From assembly GCF_032854445.1 (NCBI RefSeq), contig NC_088295.1, positions 67,799,058 to 67,863,057 on the forward strand: 64,000 nucleotides of DNA, written 5' to 3'. Below are positions 39,293 to 49,900 of this stretch, piece after piece. The notes under the pieces are model-generated. The model did not search any database and was not told the DNA's origin. It saw only the letters and a program-made list of their open reading frames with translations. Source of the stretch: Liolophura sinensis (taxonomy: Eukaryota; Mollusca; Polyplacophora; Chitonida; Chitonidae). A program made the translations under genes and the position numbers. Positions within the stretch are counted from its first letter, which is position 1, and every line of letters starts with the position of its first letter.

Positions 39293-39512
39293 TACTCTTA
39301 ATGGCCTAACATTTTGTCTACAAAAGTGCATTTTCAGGGCAAATAAATGTCGCAAAATATTATTTCTGATGCTCAAACATACAATTTTCCAGTAGAATAT
39401 CATCCCATGTTACAAGCAAACCTCAATGCGCCTTCATACAATCAGTAGAACTGTCAGTATCAGGAAAGATGGGCAAGAGAGTCATGAACGAAGTTTATGG
39501 TCATTTAGGGTA
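39293..39512 (-). mobile_element. MITE family A copy, full length (220 bp)
   Basis: It starts TA-CTCTTAATGGCC and ends TGGTCATTTAGGG-TA. It carries TTTTCCAGTAGAATATCATC and TCATGAACGAAGTTTATGG in reverse order to the plus-strand copies. It lies 243 bp from an opposite-orientation copy. Confidence 0.72.
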
Positions 39513-39571
39513 AATAGTAAGCTCTAAGGATTTTATGACATTTAACAAAAACTGACCAATGTACTGGTTAC

Positions 39572-40077
39572 TTAAAGTGCTACTTCAGCCCTAAGAGAAA
39601 CCAGGCGGAAATGGGAAAATGATGTGATAGATATCGTATGGAACAGAGCTAACAACATTCATCACAAAAATATTTATGATGAATGACACTATTTAACCCC
39701 TATTAGTGAAGAGTCCTCAAAAAAAAAATCTTCGCCAGTTTCTGTAAAATTTTCCTGATCTGACATGATAATGTTCCTTATGTGATCTCAAGTCAAGCAG
39801 ATGTGACGTCCAGTAAGGCATTTACACCAGAATGATCATGCGCATTTGAAAGTATGACATCATTTTTTCGCTAAATCCTCAGCGTTCGGTTACGTCAAGT
39901 GAGTAGGCAAAATTGGAAATGGCAGAAAACTTTTGTTTTTGTTTTATCCTCCTAAAGAAACACAGCGGTTTAATACAATGCAATATCTTTATGAAAGCCA
40001 TTCAGCTTATATCAGGCCCTTATCATGTTACCCTACTTTTTACACATTCAGGTCGTGACACTGAAGTAGCTCTTTAA
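39572..40077 (+). mobile_element. MITE family B copy (TTAA ends, 506 bp)
   Basis: Left end TTAAAGTGCTACTTCAG and right end CTGAAGTAGCTCTTTAA are inverted repeats bounded by TTAA. The interior is shared in opposite orientation with 22834-23324. No open frame of note. Confidence 0.7.
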
Positions 40078-40221
40078 ATATATACATATAGCACCAAAGC
40101 AAGTGTATTTTAGAAAAGATAGTTCAGTGAATGGACTTCCTGCCATCCCTATGGATTGTCATTTCAGTTCAGATTATCAAAGTATCAGGAATGAACGAGT
40201 ACTGATCGCAAAGCCTGGGAA

Positions 40222-40535
40222 GTGAACAAAGTTAATGAAAGAGACATGTCTGTAATAAAAAAAACTTAAAGAATCAGTTGACATAAAAACCTGAAAAGAG
40301 GAGATTTTGACATAATCAACTGTGTTATATTACCATCAGAATTATTAAGCTGCTTTACAAGCCATCACAAAAGCTGGAGAGGTGAACAAATTTAATGAAG
40401 GAGAAATGTTTGCAATAAAAAAACTGGAAGAATCCATTGACATAAAAACCTGAAAAGGGGAAAGTTTGACATAACCGACTATATCATATTACCATCAGTA
40501 TTTTACAATCACAATTATTAAGCTGTTTTATACAG
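40222..40535 (+). repeat. direct duplication of about 160 bp
   Basis: Two units share GTGAACAAA-TTAATGAA, GACATAAAAACCTGAAAAG, TTTGACATAA, ATATTACCATCAG and ATTATTAAGCTG. The second unit has a short insertion (TATTTTACAATCACA). Confidence 0.75.
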
Positions 40536-41399
40536 AACAATAGATCAGATTTCAGGAAGAATTTCCAACAAAAAAGAACCGGTATGTAATCCTTTACGAT
40601 AATCCCCTGTTCCAAACCATGATAAAGAATGAACAGATTCATACCAGTTCTCGTAAACAGATTCAGAAAAGCTGAGCTTTAATTCTTAACGAGATTAATC
40701 CTACTCAACATTGATTTCCTTCCAGGCATACAAGAATAGTTCCATCTAGTTATCAAATTTCTGTCTCATAACTCAGACTTTTTTTTTTTTTCAATACACC
40801 CAAATTGTGCTTTCGTAACCAATGCAATTTATTATTCGCCCATACGGGATCATCTTACTTGTGTGCCCTTACAAACTGTGTAGGAAATTATCAAAGACTT
40901 TTGAGGATATCAACGTAGAATCAGTCGGAAGCGAGTATTGTACATGTATACCTACACCTGAAATATCAGATGGTCAGATAATGTTCTTATAACACGCAGA
41001 AGATTTGATATTGATCTTGGAACATTTCGATATAAACCTGGGCTGATTCTTAGTCTACCATTACATGGTGAGTCAATTAAGCTGCATGACCATGCAGAGA
41101 TATATAAATCCATGTTATACTAGCATGCCTCTATGTACGTGTAGGCTGGTATATTAGTACAGTTGACTTACCACAATAGATTTACCTTTAACACACTCGG
41201 TATCCACTTGGCTTCACTGTTAGATATGCCAAAAGATCACAGAAGCACATGCAACAGGTAACCACTAGGAATTTGCGGGAGCCACAATTACTAGGTGTTA
41301 AACTGCACTGCACTGCACCATTTACTGCATGCTACACTCAGGTGTGAATACGATGGAATTACCGCTACCCTTCCATAGTTCTCCTGGCATCACTCTGAT

Positions 41400-41900
41400 C
41401 TGCATCGCACAGTTCCTCAGTTGACGACCGTTGTCCTCAGCTCTGTGCATTACCAATAACCAATCAATCTACCGGAGCCCTGGTTGCCGAGAGCAGCTCA
41501 GTCGAGCCCACAACGGGAACTGTTAAGCTTATATGTCTTACCTCCTAATTCTGCTGGGTGGATAACACGGGAGTGCTGCCAGCAGGCGTCAGTCACGGAT
41601 GCTGCACGCACTCTGTTGTCAAAACAGCTCATCACGGCTGCCACTGTTTTCCGGACGATGTGCATGCAATCACTGATGCAAGAGACGGTGCATTATTAAC
41701 CGAGCAGTTTTGCTGCTGCAGCCACATTTTTACATGCATTCTAACTGTGCAGTCGCTATATCCACATCCAAAGACGGGTCAAGAGTGGATGCACAGAGAA
41801 TTCCTGAAACCCTGAATGGTCCTGTGGGACATCCCTATACCGATTTAACCAGCCTCAGGCCCCTTCCTAATGGCTGTGTACGGAATTCCCTCATCAGCTC
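41400..41900 (-). promoter_or_regulatory. CpG-richer patch, putative promoter / transcription start region of synaptotagmin
   Basis: Between about 41470 and 41700 there are over a dozen CG dinucleotides, clearly more than in neighbouring AT-rich DNA. The patch contains the candidate first exon with its GTAAGA donor. No clear TATA box or initiator was identified, so the start site is left undefined. The plus-strand reading frames crossing this patch resemble nothing known and look like shadows of it. Confidence 0.3.
41542..41665 (-). CDS. candidate first coding exon of synaptotagmin (N-terminal, cysteine-containing)
   Basis: On the minus strand a short open frame runs into a strong donor, GAG|GTAAGA (exon end 41542), and leaves in phase 1, exactly the phase needed by the 8290 exon. 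Two in-frame ATGs occur: 41665 (weak context, T at -3) and 41632 (G at -3). From 41632 the peptide begins MSCFDNRVRAASVTDACWQ and ends PAELG; an in-frame TAA at 41693-41695 closes the frame upstream. The MS start, ~30-residue length and two cysteines (3 and 17) resemble the short luminal N-termini of Syt3/6/9/10, where N-terminal cysteines support dimerisation. The patch is richer in CG dinucleotides than its surroundings, as expected near a promoter. Not proven: no transcript, and the N-terminus is poorly conserved. The start at 41632 is preferred. Confidence 0.5.
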
Positions 41901-42630
41901 AGTCCATTCCACATTCTCACTAAAAACTACTTTCATTGCCTTGGTAATAATCACACAAAACTACTCACGTGGCCAGTGAACTATTAACACAAAAGGCCTA
42001 ATTCTGTCTGAAATTAACAGAAAGATTTCCCTTTCGATACCTTAATTGGTGTCCATGCAACAACTTTACTGCCCCAGAAAATTTATGCTTTACCAAAACA
42101 ATTATTCCAAAGATAATAATTTGAAACGTAAATATTCTACAAGTACGTAACATTTATTGCTGTAATGATTTTTCAAACGTCTCTTAACAATCATAAACCA
42201 AATGTGTCAAACATATCATATCATTCGATCACTCAGTGTTTAATAATATCCTGGTAGTGCTATTTTTCTTTTACACTACTGGTGTGAGTATGTGCTACAA
42301 CACCGATGTTGGTTTGAATAACTTATTCAACATTAATGGAGAATTAAGTGAATATGTAATGCCCATCCTAGTCACTAAAAACCAGCGGTCTTGTAGATTA
42401 GGGGATTAGTTTACAATCAATAGAAAAATCATGAACAATACAGTTTAAAGCCAAAAAAAGTACCAATAATACTTTGATTTCCCACACTAAGATTTGCAGT
42501 TTAGGCTCTCAAATTTCATTTCCAGTATAAAACCATGTACACAGACTTGGACATAAATATTCCCCACATAGCCTTGATAATCAAATTTAGATCCAAGTAA
42601 CATTCTTCAACACAAATTAATACCCTCCAT

Positions 42631-44117
42631 TACTGCTATACATGTACCTGACCAACTAAAGTCAATACTACTATACATCTACCTGACCAACTAAAGTCAA
42701 TACTGCTATATCTGTACCTGACCAACCAAAGTCAATACTGCTATACATGTACCTGACCAACTAAAGCCAATACTGCTATACATGTACCTGACCAACCAAA
42801 GTCAATACTGCTATACATCTACCTGACAAACTAAAGTCAATACTGCTATACATGTACCTGACCAACTAAAGTCAATACTACTATACATCTACTTGACCAA
42901 CTAAAGCCAATATTGCTATACATCTACCTGACAAAATAAAGTCAATACTACTATACATCTACCTGACAAACTAAAGTCAATACTGCTATACATCTACCTG
43001 ACCAACTAAAGCCAATACTGCTATACATCTACCTGACCAACCAAAGTCAATACTGCTATACATCTACCTGACAAACTAAAGTCAATACTACTATACATGT
43101 ACCTGACCAACTAAAGTCAATACTGCTATACATCTACCTGACCAACTAAAGTCAATACTGCTATACCTCTACCTGACAAAATAAAGTCAATACTGCTATA
43201 CATCTACCTGACCAACTAAAGTCAATACTGCTATACATGTACCTGACCAACTAAAGTCAATACTGCTATACATCTACCTGACCAACTAAAGTCAATACTG
43301 CTATACCTCTACCTGACAAAATAAAGTCAATACTGCTATACATCTACCTGACCAACTAAAGTCAATACTGCTATACATGTACCTGACCAACTAAAGTCAA
43401 TACTGCTATACATCTACCTGACCAACTAAAGTCAATACTGCTATACCTCTACCTGACAAAATAAAGTCAATACTGCTATACATGTACCTGACCAACTAAA
43501 GTCAATACTGCTATACATGTACCTGACCAACTAAAGTCAATACTGCTATACATGTACCTGACCAACTAAAGCCAATATTGCTATACATCTACCTGACAAA
43601 ATAAAGTCAATACTGCTATACATCTACCTGACCAACTAAAGTCAATACTGCTATACATGTACCTGACCAACTAAAGTCAATACTACTATACATCTACCTG
43701 ACCAACTAAAGTCAATACTACTATACATCTACCTGACCAACTAAAGTCAATACTGCTATACATCTACCTGACCAACTAAAGTCAATACTGCTATACCTCT
43801 ACCTGACAAAATAAAGTCAATACTGCTATACATCTACCTGACCAACTAAAGTCAATACTGCTATACATGTACCTGACCAACTAAAGCCAATATTGCTATA
43901 CATCTACCTGACAAAATAAAGTCAATACTGCTATACATCTACCTGACCAACTAAAGTCAATACTGCTATACATGTACCTGACCAACTAAAGTCAATACTA
44001 CTATACATCTACCTGACCAACTAAAGTCAATACTGCTATACATCTACCTGACAAACTAAAGTCAATACCCCTATACATCTACCTGACCAACTAAAGTCAA
44101 TACTGCTATACATGTAT
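42631..44117 (+). repeat. 35-bp minisatellite with higher-order structure (about 42 units)
   Basis: The unit is TACTGCTATACATGTACCTG plus ACCAACTAAAGTCAA, 35 bp. Variants are CATGTACC or CATCTACC, GACCAACTAAAG or GACAAAATAAAG, and TACTGC or TACTAC. The diagnostic variant CTATACCTCTACCTGACAAA occurs at 43161, 43301, 43441 and 43791, spacings of 140, 140 and 350 bp, all multiples of 35, so four-unit blocks were duplicated. A 35-bp unit shifts frame each copy, so no long frames arise. Confidence 0.95.
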
Positions 44118-46690
44118 GATTCAAATACATGTCTTAACACCAGCATGCATAATCTGCAACTAATCCTTTTGTGTACACCAGTGCAGTGCTAGTTGTGACA
44201 TCGTTATTCAAATACCTACAAATTTACATATGCATCACAATATTTTTCTATTATTCCACACTGCTCATCTGTAATCTTCAGCAATACCTTTGAAAAAGCG
44301 TGCAATTGATCGATAAATGGGTGTGGAGAAAACTGAATGGAAAGATTGGTGAATAAATTGAAGTATTTTGGTAAGTCATACTTTTCTCGTTAACAATTAA
44401 CATATACAAATTTATTGCTAATGATGTTCTAGAACCTAATGGGGTGGTTCATCATATTCACAGAGAGTTTGCCCTGTGTTTTGCAACAATTGAAAGACGG
44501 CGCCAACAAATTAGGTTAATGATATCCAGTTTAAAACAATTACTATGGAATAGATCGCCTACTCTGTATAACAAAGTAGCAATCACATCTTTTTCTGAGC
44601 CGAATCAGTCCTCAGGAAACAGACCATGACTGATCAAACCATGATCTAGGTAAACAATAGGAGGATAAAAGACTAAAAGCATCGGCCACATAAAATACAG
44701 GTGACTTTGTTTAGAGTTCCTGTGATCATGGTACAGCAATACAGCGCCATCTGCCATGTCTGCTGGTTTGATGTCCCACGCCAGATTGGTTCACCTGACT
44801 TACTTTAGCTTGCCATTAGCACCAAAGGGGTTGTGTTATGCTGTCATACAAATAAGCACAGCATGCTGCGCATTCTGCAGCATGCTGCATATATGAGTGT
44901 ATTGATTGGTAAAACTCATATACATGAACATAATATAGATTATCCAGTTGTTGTTCTTACTGATGAAACAATATTGACTTCTTAATGCAGTTCACCACAG
45001 AAAATCTTTGCCTACATGTACATATACAGATTATTTCTATATTCAGTATACTTTAGCTTCTACCAGTACAAAAGGAAAAATCAAATTTGTGTCCCTTTTG
45101 TCTTGATGATGTATAGATTATTACAGTCCCAAATTTTTTGTTTAAGAACAGTTCACTATTCTGAACTGAAACATATAACATGGCATCATCAAGTTACAGA
45201 TTCCTTTCAAGTTATGGGACTTTTCATCCATTTTTGACCAAATTATGTCCATAATTATCCTGTTGTGGACTTTTGTCATAGCTGATTGTTACAAAGAGAT
45301 AAGATGTAGAAACTGGGTGGACTTCAGCTGTTTCCGCTAACACTTAATAAGAGCAATGTAAAGATTGGAAGTGTGCTAAAATACAAGTAATTTACACTCT
45401 ATGTCCCTTCTGGCAACTGTTTATATTTACTCAAAACATCTACAAATAGCCTAATTCCTGATAATCCCCAAAGACCTCAATTAGCAGCATTTCCAGTGAA
45501 ATATTTAAAATCAAAATTGCTTACTTCATGCAGTATGTACAAAATGGATTCTATTTTGGTCTCACATGTATTTTACATTGGTTGCGTTAGATCATCAACA
45601 GAGACTTAGTTTTACAACCACAACACAACTAGTCACATTCAAGAAAGTTATCACAGAAGTGCATGGGATATGTATACATGATGAAGTGATAAATGTCATC
45701 ACTTAAATGTTGTGTATAAATTTACTCAGCCTGGGATAAATGTCATTTATCAGTTTATAAATAAAGGAAACTGTCAAAAGCAGATAATGTAATTCTGCTA
45801 ATTGGTCATACAATATTATGGGTTAAATATGGTCAAACATGGGGTCAAGAGTCATTACTTATTAACACAAATTGCACAAATAGTTGAGCTATTTGCACGG
45901 TTTCTCGTTCTTCACTACTTACAAAAACAATTAAAATTATTATTCATGTATATGTGTGATAACTAGACACATTCACAAAAATATTCACTCAAAGCATATT
46001 CACTAAAACACATGCCATGTGTGAAAATCTTTCGATGTAAAAAAAAAAGAAGAACTTTTTATTCCATCAAAAACCTGTTTCTATGCTATCAAAAAGAAAT
46101 TCTTCATGATCAGTGTTAGTTCAATGTTACTAACAAGCACAAATTTGCAATAGCTGCAGAATTTCAGGTGTAAAACATTGTCTTGCATTCAGGCTCCTAA
46201 TTGAAGTGAATTGCCCATGTTCAAAGAGAGAGTGTCAAAACACCAAACTAACAGATTAACATAACTAGCCACGTCTATAGATGCCCATCACCACTAAAAG
46301 GGAAACTGAATCCTGTACAAATTATCTAAAATCAGATCAACGTAATAAAAAAGAACACTTCTTCGTATAAAACAAAAATACAAGCTCTAAATTATTAAAA
46401 ACAAGATCTGCTGTAAGGGTACATGAACCTATCGGAAATCCAGTTTCCGTGGAGGCATCATCACACCGAGACAAATGAGTTTTGTACTACTGCATGCACC
46501 TATATGTATTCTTTTTTTCAATATTCACTTCACCACATCAAAGATGATAAAATCAATAAATTAACAGGTAGCTTTCAATCGTATAAGAGACAAGCTGACT
46601 AATATGCTACTATTGAAAACTCATAAGAAAAAGCAGTCAACGAGCAATTTGCATATACATATACACATACATATCAGAACAGTATGCATG
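44118..46690. other. AT-rich DNA, nothing recognised
   Basis: No exon or repeat family was recognised. A short repeated CAGCATGCTGC near 44860-44890 is the only local structure. Confidence 0.45.
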
Positions 46691-46692
46691 GA

Positions 46693-46906
46693 TGCCCTAA
46701 ATGACCATAAATTTCATCTGTGACCAACTTGTCCAATTTTCCTGATTTTAAAAGTGCTATTAGTTTTAGAAAGGTGTTCTGAGGTTTGCTTTTCAACATA
46801 GGATGATATTCTACTGGAAAAGTCTCAGCACCAAAAATAAAATTTTGTGACATCTATTTGCCTCTAAAAATGTACTTTTGTGGGCAACATTTTAGATTTT
46901 GGGGTA
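46693..46906 (+). mobile_element. MITE family A copy, near full length
   Basis: It starts TG-CCCTAAATGACC and contains TTTCCTGATTTTAAAAGTGC, GGATGATATTCTACTGG, GCACCAAAAATAAAATTTTG and TTTTGTGGGCAACATTTTAG. It ends near GGGG-TA. Confidence 0.68.
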
Positions 46907-49900
46907 TTTATAACCGACATTTAGGTGAATAACAGTTCTTCTACAATATTATAACAACCCAATTTTGGATGGAAAACTTTATTATTATTCTACAGTCAAA
47001 AATGTCTCTCAAAGATACTTATCAACGCCACAACAAATTTGAAATTTCCAATTTTTCGTACTTAAGCAGACACATCATCTGTATGCATGTAAGATCTGGG
47101 CACACAATGTTCTGTCCAAAACACTATTTAAAATCAGAATCCATCTCTAAATTCTCACACATACAACAATGATGCCACCTGTTATTTTGAAAGAGACACT
47201 ATGTGAGTGGAAACAAATGACTGGCATTATGCTCTTCTAACCATTATTAAGCCATGGAATTGTGTGTCTGTCACAACTGGCTGTGAAAGTCTCTTTCCAG
47301 GTTATATTAAGCTAAAGTATTCCCACTACCTAGATCTTAAAATGCTTTAACTTCTTTTTCATAGAAAAGTTAAGCCTTGGAGTCTTATTTAAAATTTGCT
47401 CGACAATGATAAAAGAGGTGGTCAGAAGTCCAACACATCGACATCTACGTGAATGCATGAAATTCCTGTTCTCTAATGTTAAATACAGAATCCTACATGC
47501 AAGTGGCGGGTGATTTTCCCATTTAAAATAGTTGCAGCAAGAATTAATCCTCCCTAACTATCGTAGCCATTGTGTGTGGATGCAAGAAAAGGCAGATTGG
47601 AGTTCTTAGGATTCTAGATAAGTACAAGGCACCATTATGACTCTTGTGTCTTGCATCCAACACCTCAGCATGTATCAACTGCCATCATCTCCTCAACGCC
47701 ACAATATCACAGAATTTATGTCAGATCTACTTTTATGTCACTGGCTATCTCAATGACCTAAATTTCAATAGACAGTAAACCTTGAAAGTCATTTAGGGGA
47801 AGGACTGATTGAAGGGTTGGACATCAACATCAAGGTCATTTTCATGTCCACATCATGCTAAATGTCATCTTACATGAAACATGTCTTTTGTCATTGATAC
47901 ACACAGTATTCACGACCCTGATCCAATTGTGTCCACTGTACATGAATAATAGATTAGCAGCAAACACCTGAGTACAAACAGTCAAGTCTACATGTGAATG
48001 TAAGTGTATTCGTATACCATTCGCAGTCCGTAAAGAGCGTTCCAAGTCAATAATCACAAGATCCATTTCCAAAACAACGTTTAACACTTGCTCCCAAACC
48101 ATTATTATAATGGATAACAGAAATTATCCAATGCTGCATCTCTCCTTCATCTACCTTCCAATGGCATCATAAACGCATTTACAATGCAGAACATCACAAC
48201 ACATCATGTGAACATTCATTGCAACCCATAAGGACTAATTAATATTTAACAAAAGCCAGAACATTTCTCATTATCAGTCTAAGAAACTGTCCTCAGGGCT
48301 TCCTTGTTGTTAAAGGTTTCAGGCCTCACTGGTATGAACGTCCCTGAAGGTGACAATGACAGTGTAAATCAATATCATTTGAAGGTCATGATGCTCATAA
48401 GCTGCAGATGTTGCTGGTCAACTAGATGTTCATGCAGACTACCAGACTAAATGATAAAACCATGCCAAACATAACCCCAAAATGAAGTTCCTAAAATCTA
48501 ACATTTTCCTGATGTTCCTATATGTTGGAATTGGTGGGAACCTTTATGCCATACAAGACTGAATGATAAAATGATGTCAAATATAACAAGTTCTAGTTTT
48601 GGTCAAGTTTCTAATGCAGTGGTCAAAGATTCACGTTTAGAGGTGAAAGATTTGGTGGTATACCTATATATGCCATACTAGATACCAACATCTGAAATAT
48701 AACACACTGGTCAGTGGGAGAGAATGAAATAGGCCCTGCACGCACCATCAACCACATATTTTCACAAAGACATCACTAATGTAAACAATGCTGTTTTAAG
48801 TATTCTCAGCTAATATATAGAAAACCTGACACGTGCATGATTCATATTAAAGTTTGTCATCTAAAAGATGGCCCCTTAGAAGTTACAGCTAAATCAAAGT
48901 GAAACAGAGAAAGATTACATATATGGCGATCATATGTATTAAAGTCTTTCCAACATTTCAAGAAATGTAATAAAATTTTTCTGGATAAAAATGTATTCCT
49001 TGTGAGATTAAATGGAAATCCTTAATTAGGCTAGTCAATAGGAGAGTGAGCAGTGCCCATCTGTGAGAAAAAGGTTTACATTATCTTCACTGTGCCGTCT
49101 CAAATCAAGACAATCCCATATTCCCATGTCATTCAACAAGTCTCAGAATCTTAAACTTGGCATGCACCACCGAACCAATCATCTAAGAATTCTGTCTGGG
49201 CAGGTATACAAATACTACAATTGAGTATTACCCTTCTTTAAGGTTTTACATGTGGCTAAACCTATTGGTCTTCCAGACCATTACAAAGGCAAAAAACTAA
49301 ATATATCAACTAAAATATTAACTTTTTGCACACAAAGTATTACACACTCTTTTTCTTTCTCAAAGGTTTAAAGAGTTCAAACAACTGCCACATGTGCGTG
49401 TCAGTGGCCAACAGACCTGTTGAAAATCCCTCACAAAATGACTGCCTGAGGGTTATCCTTTATTGCACAATATTCCTCCACTGGGACACTTTTCTGTCTC
49501 TAACAAATGGAGAATTGATTACGGTGTTCATCAAAACCAGGGTTACCATGGTGATGAGGTACAGTTATTTTTGATGGTCTTAATGGACCTGAGATAGGGG
49601 GTCAGGTTATCTGTCTGCATGGTTAAAAGCATATCAGCAGTGCCTTCCACACCTTTATGTCAAATGAACCATGTTTATCACCTTGGTTGCATGTTTCCAT
49701 ATTGCACCATGTGTCACACTCTTCTGAACTCCCGCTGGACATCAATACATGCACAGGTTATTAACCCGCACTGCAATTATCACCCAATTTGTAAACAGCA
49801 CATTGCATTTACATCCCAACTGCTCACCAATTAGCAGATCATTAACTTGTGGATAGACAGCTGTGCTTCAAGAACTTATCTCTGAACGTGACTTCCAGAC

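Larger units (their letters stand above)
19236..41541 (-). other. intronic or upstream sequence between alternative first exons
   Basis: About 22 kb with no firmly recognised exon. It contains the repeats listed separately, a weak plus-strand exon-like block near 20331-20499, and otherwise AT-rich DNA. Confidence 0.45.
1..41665 (-). other. synaptotagmin (Syt3/6/9/10 group) gene, 3' end off window
   Basis: Gene-level span inferred from four or five exons described separately: 41542 (candidate first coding exon), 19082-19235 (alternative), 7449-8290, 6618-6738 and 1990-2160. Phases agree at every join: 1 into the transmembrane/C2A exon, 0 into the C2B start exon, 1 into the next C2B exon. The family is recognised from the linker IKPELYKQ, the C2A block DFDRFSRHDLIG and the C2B block [14 protein letters not shown], all diagnostic of synaptotagmins 3/6/9/10. 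These are single-pass membrane proteins whose tandem C2 domains bind calcium, phospholipid and SNAREs during regulated exocytosis. The last exon or exons (end of C2B, with the fifth calcium aspartate and the WHxL-type end) were not found in 1-1989, so they lie off the left edge. Family is sure; exact paralogue is not. Confidence 0.85.

Noticed and set aside
42631-44117. CRISPR-like regular repeats
   Set aside because: Units are contiguous with no unique spacers and the DNA is eukaryotic; this is a minisatellite.
47842-48102. Minus-strand frame with EMDLVIIDLERSLRTANG and a possible GTATAC donor
   Set aside because: It superficially resembles a C2-like strand pattern, but no acceptor was found and no C2 signature residues are present.
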